21,120 bases of DNA from JAUIBE01 sp035267185. Lineage in GTDB: Bacteria > Pseudomonadota > Gammaproteobacteria > Xanthomonadales > SZUA-36. The notes under the pieces are model-generated. The model saw only the letters and a program-made list of their open reading frames with translations. It was not told the DNA's origin and did not search any database. The stretch's first letter is position 1. The number at the start of each line of letters is the position of its first letter. This document shows, piece by piece, positions 1-6,176 of the stretch. The DNA lies in the NCBI GenBank assembly GCA_035267185.1, contig DATFLY010000122.1, positions 1 to 21,120 of the forward strand, in the 5' to 3' direction. The translations under genes were made by a program, and so were the position numbers.

Positions 1-84
1 CAGGCCGTGGTAGATAAATGTGGCAGCCAGAGACAGCCGCAGGCCCCAGTGAACATGAGGTGACAACCCGGATAAAAAATTCAT
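1..84 (-). CDS. DoxX-like membrane protein, N-terminal fragment
   Basis: Only the first 28 codons lie in the window; the gene runs off the left edge. The visible protein starts MNFLSGLSPHVHW and continues into LRLSLAATFIYHGL, which resembles the first transmembrane segment of DoxX-family integral membrane proteins, where an LRL...GL helix ending near a His-Gly is typical. The ATG is preceded by AGGAG six bases upstream (91-95), which fixes the start; an ATG five bases earlier meets a stop after one codon. It follows the GST gene by 35 bases on the same strand, so it is probably the third gene of the pirin-GST run. DoxX proteins are linked to redox and thiol stress in some bacteria. The family call rests on a short stretch and is tentative. 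Confidence 0.55.
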   Translation of the reverse strand, partial: MNFLSGLSPHVHWGLRLSLAATFIYHGL

Positions 85-119
85 TTCATTCTCCTGTGTG
101 TGGTTTCGATATTCATCAG

Positions 120-743
120 TCAGTCGCCAGAGCGCTCGCGCGCCAGGGCGTTCGTCACGCCCGCATCCTGTTCTAACGCGGTTAGAAAACGTGCAACGTT
201 AGGCCATGGCTCCAGGTCCTCATCGAGAAGCCTGAGCCAGCGCAACATGGCGTAAGCGTAAGCATCAACAAATGTGCGTCTGCCGAGCACAATGTGCTCA
301 CCGTCACCGATCTGGGCCTCGAGTTCAGCAGTCACCTTTCTGATTCGTTGTTCGGTTGCATTTTTCACAACCATCAATCCTTCATCACTGTGATCAGTGG
401 TGAATCGACCGGGGTTAAACCATGTACCGAATGGCGGATGATAATCACCGGTCAGAAGTGCTTGCCAACGGTGCAGTTCGAACCGATCCATGATGTCGTT
501 GCCGGCGTCCAGTTCTGAATCCGGTCTTAGATCCATGAAATACCCCATGATGGCGTCGACCTGGGTCATGCTGGTGCCGTCATCCAGGACCAGTGTGGGC
601 ACGGCGCCCAACGGATTGGCTTTCAGGAAAGCATCGCCAGGGTCTTTGAGATTAACTTTTTCAATCTCCAGCGGAAGGCCAAGCCACTCGGCCAGGATAA
701 TTGGCGCCAAAGAGCAGGCGCCTGGTGAATAATATAGTTTCAT
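120..743 (-). CDS. Beta-class glutathione S-transferase
   Basis: A 207-aa cytosolic protein predicted to conjugate glutathione to electrophiles or to act as a thiol transferase. The N-terminus MKLYYSPGACSLAP is the Beta-class signature, with Cys10 in the position that forms a mixed disulfide with glutathione in bacterial GSTs. The thioredoxin-like half (about 1-80) holds NPLGAVPTLVLDDG, containing the cis-Pro that contacts glutathione, and the following TQVDAIMGY matches the Ser/Thr-x-x-x-AI element of the family. The helical half (about 90-200) contains FVDAYAYAMLRW, the usual N-capping Asp region. Length is normal for the class. The reading frame stays open upstream into the pirin gene, but the conserved start and a GAGG nine bases upstream favour 743. 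It lies 28 bases after pirin and is probably cotranscribed. Confidence 0.88.
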   Translation of the reverse strand: MKLYYSPGACSLAPIILAEWLGLPLEIEKVNLKDPGDAFLKANPLGAVPTLVLDDGTSMTQVDAIMGYFMDLRPDSELDAGNDIMDRFELHRWQALLTGDYHPPFGTWFNPGRFTTDHSDEGLMVVKNATEQRIRKVTAELEAQIGDGEHIVLGRRTFVDAYAYAMLRWLRLLDEDLEPWPNVARFLTALEQDAGVTNALARERSGD

Positions 744-771
744 GTGTTTCAACCTCGTTTGTAGGCAGGGT

Positions 772-1473
772 TCAGGCAGCCATATCAAAAACAAGAACCT
801 CGGCGTGATCGCCATTCCTGAATTCAAGTGACTGTCCTGGGTTGACGCTGACGCCATCACCAGCCTGCAGCTTCTCGTCGTTCAATTCGACCTCACCTCG
901 CGCCACGTGAATCCATGCTACGCGGTTTGGTTTGGTGTTGTAGGAAAACGTCTCTTCATCGTTAAGAAGGCCCGAATATATTTTTACATCCTGGTTAAGG
1001 GTGACCGAACTGTCGTCACCATCATGTGAAGCAATCAGTCGCAAACGACCACGTTTTTCCTCATTAGAAAAATGCTTCTGCTGGTAACCGGGCGTGTGGC
1101 CCTTTTGATCAGGCAAAACCCAGATCTGCAGGAAATGCACTTCATCATCGCTGGAGTGATTGAACTCACTGTGGGTCACGCCGGTGCCCGCACTCATGCG
1201 CTGCACATCGCCCGGGCGAATGACTGAGCCATTGCCCATGGAGTCACGATGCTCCAATGCGCCATCCAGGACGTAACTGATGATCTCCATGTCCCGGTGC
1301 GGATGGGTACCAAAGCCTTTTCCTGGCGCGACGATGTCGTCATTGATGACACGCAGGTCGGCGAATCCCATGTGTTTCGGATCGTAATACTCTGCAAAGG
1401 AAAACGTGTGGTGGCTGTTCAGCCAGCCATGATTGGAGTTTCCTCGCTCCTGTGCTCTTCGTACGTTCAGCAT
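772..1473 (-). CDS. Pirin-family protein (YhhW-like bicupin)
   Basis: A 233-aa two-cupin protein close in layout to E. coli YhhW, which has quercetin 2,3-dioxygenase activity in vitro. The N-terminal cupin holds the metal-binding residues: HTFSFAEYYDP, then GTHPHRDMEIISYVLDG with two His, and SAGTGVTHSEFN with a further His and Glu, so the Fe-site ligand set looks complete. The C-terminal cupin (about 140-233) is more divergent, as in the family. An in-frame ATG exists at 1491, but the ATG at 1473 has GAGG at eight bases and aligns with the usual family start MLNVRRAQERG, so I prefer it. The gene heads a probable three-gene run with GST and a DoxX-like protein and is divergent from a LysR regulator. 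The physiological substrate is unknown; pirins often answer redox stress. Confidence 0.9.
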   Translation of the reverse strand: MLNVRRAQERGNSNHGWLNSHHTFSFAEYYDPKHMGFADLRVINDDIVAPGKGFGTHPHRDMEIISYVLDGALEHRDSMGNGSVIRPGDVQRMSAGTGVTHSEFNHSSDDEVHFLQIWVLPDQKGHTPGYQQKHFSNEEKRGRLRLIASHDGDDSSVTLNQDVKIYSGLLNDEETFSYNTKPNRVAWIHVARGEVELNDEKLQAGDGVSVNPGQSLEFRNGDHAEVLVFDMAA

Positions 1474-1548
1474 TTTGGATACCTCATTCATTCTTCAACT
1501 GGCTGGAATTCTAATTGATGCTAAAAAAGTATAGAATAGTCACAAAAT

Positions 1549-1563
1549 GCAAATTATAATTGC
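1549..1563. promoter_or_regulatory. Candidate LysR operator overlapping a -10-like box
   Basis: The 103 bases between the divergent pirin and lysR starts are strongly AT-rich. GCAAATTATAATTGC has arms GCAA/TTGC around a palindromic AATTATAATT core. LysR-type regulators bind imperfect palindromes of about this size in divergent intergenic regions, so this is the best candidate site. It contains TATAAT (1555-1560), a good -10 for lysR, although no convincing -35 lies 16-18 bases upstream. That placement would give autorepression. Inferred from position and symmetry only. Confidence 0.35.
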
Positions 1564-1576
1564 TAAATAAGAAATA

Positions 1577-2482
1577 ATGGATCGACTCGAATCCATGCGC
1601 ACTTTCTGTCGGGTGGCTGACCTGAACAGTTTCAGTGGCGCAGCTCGATCATTGGAGATCTCACCAGCAGTGGTGACCCGCCAGGTGGCTGCCCTGGAAA
1701 AAGAACTGGGTGTGCGGTTACTCAACCGCTCAACCCGGCATGTCAGCCTGTCCGAGGCGGGTGCTGAGTACTACCCGGGTTGTATTGAATTGCTGGAACG
1801 ACTTGACGCCCTGGACTCACGGGTATCCGGACAAGCCGAGCGTGCTACCGGTTTGTTGAGGGTCAGCGCCCCGCTGGATTTTGGCCTGATGTACCTGCGA
1901 CCGGCCATCCGTGAGTTTTTGTCCCGGGAGCCGGGAGTTCGGGTCGAAATATTTTTCGAGGATCGAACCGTTGATCTGCTTGATGAGCGGTTTGATGTCA
2001 GCCTGCGTGTCGGCCGGTTACCTGACTCCAACCTGGTCGCGCGCAGGCTGGGGCAGGCGTGCATTGCCTGTTACGCTTCCCCGGATTACCTGGCCTTCAA
2101 GGGTGAGCCGGATCATCCAACAGACCTCAGCGATCACCAGGTGCTTGAGTATTCCTTGTCCCCGACCCCGGGGAAGTGGCGTTTTCAATGCAGCAACAGG
2201 GACGTTGATCAACAGGTTGAATGGCGGTTTGCAGCTAATAATGGACGGGCGCTGGCCGAAGCAGCCTGTGAAGGGCTGGGAATTGTCAGGCTGCCGGAAT
2301 TTCTGGTGACCGACCATCTCGCACAAGGTCGGTTACTTGAAGTTCTGGCGGACTACCGAAGTGACCCGCTGGATGTTTCCCTTCTCTACCTTCAGCGCCG
2401 GCTCAATCCGGCCAAGATTAAAGTCTTTGCTGATTTTCTGATCGAGCACTTTCAGGAAACGTGGTCCGAAGGGTGCTCCTAG
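1577..2482 (+). CDS. LysR-family transcriptional regulator
   Basis: A 301-aa DNA-binding regulator. The winged helix-turn-helix occupies about residues 1-60: FCRVADLNSFSGAARSLEIS, then PAVVTRQVAALEKELGVRLLNRSTRHVSLSEAG, which is the canonical LysR pattern. A linker helix follows, and the effector-binding periplasmic-binding-protein-like domain runs from about 88 to 295. The subtype, with LLRVSAPLDFG at the domain junction and LLDERFDVSLRVGRLPDSNLVAR, is that of the large CrgA/DsdC-like group common in gammaproteobacteria. No strong ribosome site precedes the ATG; the upstream AAGAAATA is weak and the leader may be short. Divergent placement from pirin-GST-DoxX makes that run its likely target. 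The effector cannot be told. Confidence 0.93.
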   Translation: MDRLESMRTFCRVADLNSFSGAARSLEISPAVVTRQVAALEKELGVRLLNRSTRHVSLSEAGAEYYPGCIELLERLDALDSRVSGQAERATGLLRVSAPLDFGLMYLRPAIREFLSREPGVRVEIFFEDRTVDLLDERFDVSLRVGRLPDSNLVARRLGQACIACYASPDYLAFKGEPDHPTDLSDHQVLEYSLSPTPGKWRFQCSNRDVDQQVEWRFAANNGRALAEAACEGLGIVRLPEFLVTDHLAQGRLLEVLADYRSDPLDVSLLYLQRRLNPAKIKVFADFLIEHFQETWSEGCS

Positions 2483-2598
2483 GCACTGGAATCCCGCAGG
2501 TCAACATTAATCATCCAGTTTATGCCAAACCTGTCTTTGCCTGCTCCGAAACAGAAGCCCCAGAAAGCTTGAGAGACTATTTCAAATTCATTTTTCAT
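2479..2598 (-). pseudogene. Remnant of a VOC/PhnB-like gene (C-terminal piece)
   Basis: Reading the minus strand gives a 39-codon open stretch beginning MKNEFEIVSQAFWGFCFG and continuing GKDRFGINWMINVD before a TAG. The FWG...D.FG..WMIN pattern is the C-terminal signature of PhnB/YjdN-like vicinal-oxygen-chelate proteins, which are normally about 140 aa. No upstream part of such a domain is readable in any minus frame before the next gene, and a TGA lies just ahead of the local ATG. I take it as the decayed tail of a lost gene; its stop overlaps the lysR stop by three bases on opposite strands. A short expressed peptide cannot be excluded but seems unlikely. Confidence 0.5.
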
Positions 2599-2722
2599 GT
2601 CCATTCAAACAGCATCTTGATTCAGTTTGCTGCTTTTTGAAGTAACATTCACCAGCCTTCAGAGGTCGTACGATATCAACAAGCCAGAATGGGTTTAAAT
2701 ATGACGAACTTTACTGCTGACA

Positions 2723-3685
2723 ATGGCTAGAATTCGGCCCCAGTCAAGCGTCCTGAAGCAGCGATACTTCGGATTTTTTGCCGGCCTGATTTTGCTGAGC
2801 ATTGTTCATTCAACAACCGGAATGGCACAGGACCTTGAGCCAAGGCGCTGGACCCATCTTCCCATGGATATGAATGTGGTTGGTTCAGCACTGATCGCGA
2901 CCCAGGGTGATATTTTTCTCGATCCGGTGTTGCGCATCGAAGATGCCGACTTCGAACTCTATTCAATTGGTGCCAGCTACATCCGCACTTTCGAGTGGCT
3001 CGGCAAATCCAGCCGAATTGATTTCCGGGTTCCCTATTCCAATGGAAGATGGGAGGGCATCGTCAACGGCAGCGATGTCAGCACCCGCAGGCATGGTTTT
3101 GGTGATCCCAGAATACGATTCTCGATGAACCTGTATGGTGCACCGCCTCTGAAAGGCAAACCATTTATGGAGTACCGTGTTGGCAACCCAATCTCCACCA
3201 CGGTAGGTGCTGCGCTTTCAGTCACACTGCCGCTTGGCGAATATTACCCAGACCGGTTGATCAACCTGGGAGGAAACCGCTACATCGTCAGACCACAGCT
3301 TGGCGTTCTGCACACGCGGGGCCCCTGGCAGTTTGAAGCCACCACCACCATTGCGTTCTTTGAGAATAATGATGAGTTTTTTGGTGGCGCCACCCTGGAA
3401 CAGGACCCTTTGTGGTTTTTCGAGGGGCACATCGTGCACTCATTTTCCAGGAATCGATGGATGAGCCTGAGTGGTGGCTACAGCTATGAAGGCGAAGGCC
3501 AGCTTAACGGCAACTCGCAGAATAACCAGCAGCGAACGCGTTACTGGGCCCTGAGTTTCGGCATGCCGATCAGCCGCACGCAGAACATCAAGCTCACTTA
3601 TATCGATGCCCGGACCAACGTGATTGTTGGCTCCAGCTCGGACAGCCTGATCCTGAGCTGGTCGATGAACTGGTTTAGTAACTGA
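2723..3685 (+). CDS. Predicted outer-membrane beta-barrel, phenol MetA-like transporter family
   Basis: A 320-aa exported protein. The N-terminus has basic residues, a hydrophobic stretch (YFGFFAGLILLSIVHSTTG) and a likely signal peptidase site after MAQ (about residue 36). The mature part begins with a RRWTHLPMDMNVVG segment and an alternating amphipathic pattern, including SRIDFRVPYSNGRWEG and RHGFGDPRIRFSMNLYG, and ends in an aromatic residue near the terminus (SWSMNWFSN). These features fit the 'MetA-pathway of phenol degradation, putative transporter' outer-membrane family, in which DPR(I/V)RF is characteristic. No aromatic-degradation enzyme is nearby, so the substrate is unknown. It leads a plus-strand run; the next gene begins 34 bases downstream. 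The start has no strong Shine-Dalgarno sequence. Confidence 0.75.
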   Translation: MARIRPQSSVLKQRYFGFFAGLILLSIVHSTTGMAQDLEPRRWTHLPMDMNVVGSALIATQGDIFLDPVLRIEDADFELYSIGASYIRTFEWLGKSSRIDFRVPYSNGRWEGIVNGSDVSTRRHGFGDPRIRFSMNLYGAPPLKGKPFMEYRVGNPISTTVGAALSVTLPLGEYYPDRLINLGGNRYIVRPQLGVLHTRGPWQFEATTTIAFFENNDEFFGGATLEQDPLWFFEGHIVHSFSRNRWMSLSGGYSYEGEGQLNGNSQNNQQRTRYWALSFGMPISRTQNIKLTYIDARTNVIVGSSSDSLILSWSMNWFSN

Positions 3686-3719
3686 AAAGTCTTAAGATAA
3701 AGGCACCATCCAAACCGAT

Positions 3720-4763
3720 ATGGTGTGCCTCGAAATGACTGAAATCCTGAATCTTTCCCGGAAAGCCTTTTTTATTTGTATCTTCCTGCTGGCAGCAGTG
3801 TTGCTGGTTGCTTGTGACAGGCCCGATCCGCAGCCCGCGGATTCAGCGGATGCTGAACTGCAAAGTTCGGAACAATTGGCTCCTGATGTTGATATAACAA
3901 TTGAACCTGAATCGCGGATTGTGCTGGTTACAGGCGCGACGGGAACACAGGGCGGTGCGGTAGCGCGAGAGCTCCTCCATCGCGGCTACCATGTGCGTGG
4001 TCTCACACGCGATCCGCAAAGCGAGCAATCACTGGCCCTGGAGGCCGAGGGCGCGCTGATGGTCAGGGGCGACTATGACGACCCAATTTCCATGGCGGAT
4101 GCAATGAAGGACGCCGATGCCGTTTTCGCCGTGACCCTGTTCTGGCATGGCGGTTACGACGCCGAGGTTCAGCACGGCAAAATGCTGATCGATATGGCAG
4201 AAACGTCGGGAATTGAACATTTCGTCCTGACCTCGGTGGCAGGCGCTGACGATTCAACCGGCATTCCACACTTTGAGAGTAAGTGGGAGGTGGAACAGTA
4301 CCTGCACCAATCCGATCTCAACTGGACGGTCATCAGGCCGGTTGAGTTTATGGATAACTGGGGCTGGTCGCTGGAAAATTTCAGGCAGGGAAGGTTGGTA
4401 GACCCAAGAAATCCAGAATCTGCTCATCAATGGATTGCTGCCAGAGACATTGGTTATTTCGTTGCCGAGGCGCTGGATGGTCCTGGGCAATGGCTGGGTG
4501 TGACAAAAGAAATCGCGGGTGATCAGTTGACGCTGTCAGAGCTTCAGGGTGTTCTTGCCGGGGCCTTTGACAGAGATTTCGAACACGTTCAGCCGTCGTG
4601 GGATGAATTCGAAAGCGAAATGGGTGAAGAAATCACCGAGATGTACCGCTGGTTTGAAAACGAGGGCTACGCTGTTGACATTGACGAGCTGAGGGAGAGC
4701 CATCCGAACCTTCAGACAGCATCGGAATTTCTTTTTGATCTGGCCGGAAGCAGCACCGATTGA
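3720..4763 (+). CDS. NmrA-like NAD(P)-binding protein with lipoprotein signal
   Basis: A 347-aa protein combining two parts rarely seen together. Residues 1-32 form a lipoprotein signal: a basic n-region, the hydrophobic run AFFICIFLLAAVLLVAC with lipobox LVAC, and Cys32 followed by Asp, which in enterobacteria retains lipoproteins in the inner membrane. A 30-residue acidic linker follows. From about 66 the sequence is a typical NmrA/HSCARG atypical short-chain dehydrogenase: VLVTGATGTQGGAV is the GxxGxxG dinucleotide loop, LTRDP supplies the Arg expected to prefer NADP, and HFESKWEVEQYL with NWTVIRPVEFMDNW are family motifs. Most relatives are cytosolic redox sensors or reductases. An alternative ATG lies at residue 6, still before the signal. 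It overlaps the next gene's start. Confidence 0.85.
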   Translation: MVCLEMTEILNLSRKAFFICIFLLAAVLLVACDRPDPQPADSADAELQSSEQLAPDVDITIEPESRIVLVTGATGTQGGAVARELLHRGYHVRGLTRDPQSEQSLALEAEGALMVRGDYDDPISMADAMKDADAVFAVTLFWHGGYDAEVQHGKMLIDMAETSGIEHFVLTSVAGADDSTGIPHFESKWEVEQYLHQSDLNWTVIRPVEFMDNWGWSLENFRQGRLVDPRNPESAHQWIAARDIGYFVAEALDGPGQWLGVTKEIAGDQLTLSELQGVLAGAFDRDFEHVQPSWDEFESEMGEEITEMYRWFENEGYAVDIDELRESHPNLQTASEFLFDLAGSSTD

Positions 4764-6013
4764 TTAGAAAAGGCATAACCGGCAGGATTCGCCCGGCCCT
4801 GGACCTGCCTGGTCATGATGATGACTTTCGCCAGGTTTTTCCATTCAGGCGATCCTGGGTGGCCATCCTTGTGCTGGGCGTTTTCACCATTGTCTTTATC
4901 ATCCCGGCGATCTTCATTTTCGACCGTGCCGTTCTTGGCTGGGGTGATATTGAGGATCTCTTCGACCTGGTGATAACCGTGTTTTCTTTTGCGTGGCTGC
5001 TGGGTTGGTCGCTTGCGCCCCTTGTCATGTCTCTGGTCCTTGTCCTGATGATATTCGGCAGGGAGGTGGTGCGAATTCGGAATGGGGTTTTCGAACTGTT
5101 TATTGGCATTCCGATGGTCGGGCTGAAAGGCAGATACGATATTTCTTCGATGAGAAATCTTCGAATCCTGCAGCCTGAGAAGAAGTCAAAAAAGGGCTGG
5201 CGCGGGGCTCACCTGGCATTTGACTACGGCGCGAACTCCATCGAGTTTGGCTCCAATGCGAGCGACGCGGATCTCATGGTGATTGAAAATACCTTGCGAA
5301 ATGTCAGCGGGCAGGCTGTTCGTACCGGAGGTGCCACTCCGCAGGAGCTGAAGGGTGACTGGGAACCTTCGGTGCTGCAGCAGATATCGGAACAAGACGC
5401 ACCGATTGAACCGATCCGGCTTGAGCCAATCAAGTGGTCATCGCCCACAGCCCTGGCGCTGATCGTAGCCAACCTGATCCCGGTTGCGGGAACGGTCTAC
5501 CTGGGTTGGAACCTGGGAGATGTGATGGTGTTGTATTGGGCTGAAAGCGCGATTATCGGCTTCTTCAATTTACTGAAGATGGCTGTGATTGGGCGTTGGC
5601 TGGCGCTGTTTACAGGGACATTCTTTATCGCCCACTTCGGAGCCTTTATGGCGGTTCACTTCCTGTTTATCTGGGGGATTTTCATCAAGGGTTTCGATGA
5701 TGCTTCCGGTGATCTGAATGAAGTGGCACAGCATTTCCTGCTGCTATGGCCTGCCTTGCTTGCCCTTTTTGTCAGTCATGGTTTTTCGTTTTTCACCAAC
5801 TTCCTGGGCAGAAGGGAATACAAGGACCGATCCATCAAGGACCAGATGAGCGAGCCATACAGCCGGATCATACTGATGCATTTTGTGATTATCCTGGGCG
5901 GTGGCTTGGCAATGGTTCTTGGTAGCCCGATGATTGTGCTGCTGCTGATTATTGCAGGCAAGATTGTGCTCGATGTGCGGGCACACATTTCCCAGAGAGA
6001 AAAACCGGCGTAG
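4760..6013 (+). CDS. Multi-spanning membrane protein with DUF6498-like domain
   Basis: A 417-aa inner-membrane protein. After a short polar N-terminus come two hydrophobic hairpins (about 30-100), then a soluble segment of about 100 residues (VVRIRNGVFELFIGIPMVGLKG onward) that resembles a small PH-like sheet domain. From about 232 a second membrane block begins with ALIVANLIPVAGTVYLGWNLG and YWAESAIIGFFNLLKM, the characteristic opening of DUF6498, and carries about six segments to the end. The start is TTG at 4760, overlapping the preceding gene's TGA; GGAAG about ten bases upstream can serve as ribosome site, so translational coupling is likely. Function is unknown for the family. Position suggests work alongside the lipid-anchored NmrA-like protein. 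Confidence 0.75.
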   Translation: MIRKGITGRIRPALDLPGHDDDFRQVFPFRRSWVAILVLGVFTIVFIIPAIFIFDRAVLGWGDIEDLFDLVITVFSFAWLLGWSLAPLVMSLVLVLMIFGREVVRIRNGVFELFIGIPMVGLKGRYDISSMRNLRILQPEKKSKKGWRGAHLAFDYGANSIEFGSNASDADLMVIENTLRNVSGQAVRTGGATPQELKGDWEPSVLQQISEQDAPIEPIRLEPIKWSSPTALALIVANLIPVAGTVYLGWNLGDVMVLYWAESAIIGFFNLLKMAVIGRWLALFTGTFFIAHFGAFMAVHFLFIWGIFIKGFDDASGDLNEVAQHFLLLWPALLALFVSHGFSFFTNFLGRREYKDRSIKDQMSEPYSRIILMHFVIILGGGLAMVLGSPMIVLLLIIAGKIVLDVRAHISQREKPA

Positions 6014-6089
6014 TTTGAACAAACGACTGTCGCGACCGGAAGATCGCTCCAACAGGGGTTTTTTGGAGAGGCTTCAGCCGCGACTTGGG

Positions 6090-6174
6090 TCCCGGATAGC
6101 ATTACGGCTTCGCCTCCATGCTTCCGGGATGACGGTGTTTAGGTCATCCCGGGTTTCTGCTTCTTGTCATCCCG
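6090..6174. repeat. Palindromic repeat cluster between convergent genes
   Basis: CCGGGATGAC (6124-6133) and GTCATCCCGG (6143-6152) form a perfect ten-base inverted repeat with a nine-base loop. An overlapping alternative hairpin pairs TCCCGGA (6090-6096) with TCCGGGA (6123-6129). GTCATCCCG recurs a third time at 6166-6174. This looks like a REP/BIME-type extragenic palindromic element between two convergent genes. Neither strand has a U-run directly after the stem, so it is not a classical terminator, though it could stabilise the two 3' ends. Confidence 0.6.
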
Positions 6175-6176
6175 AT

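Noticed and set aside
6047..6072. CTCC...GGAG hairpin with an internal T-run as terminator of the plus-strand run
   Set aside because: The T-run lies within the loop and not after the stem, so it does not have terminator geometry.
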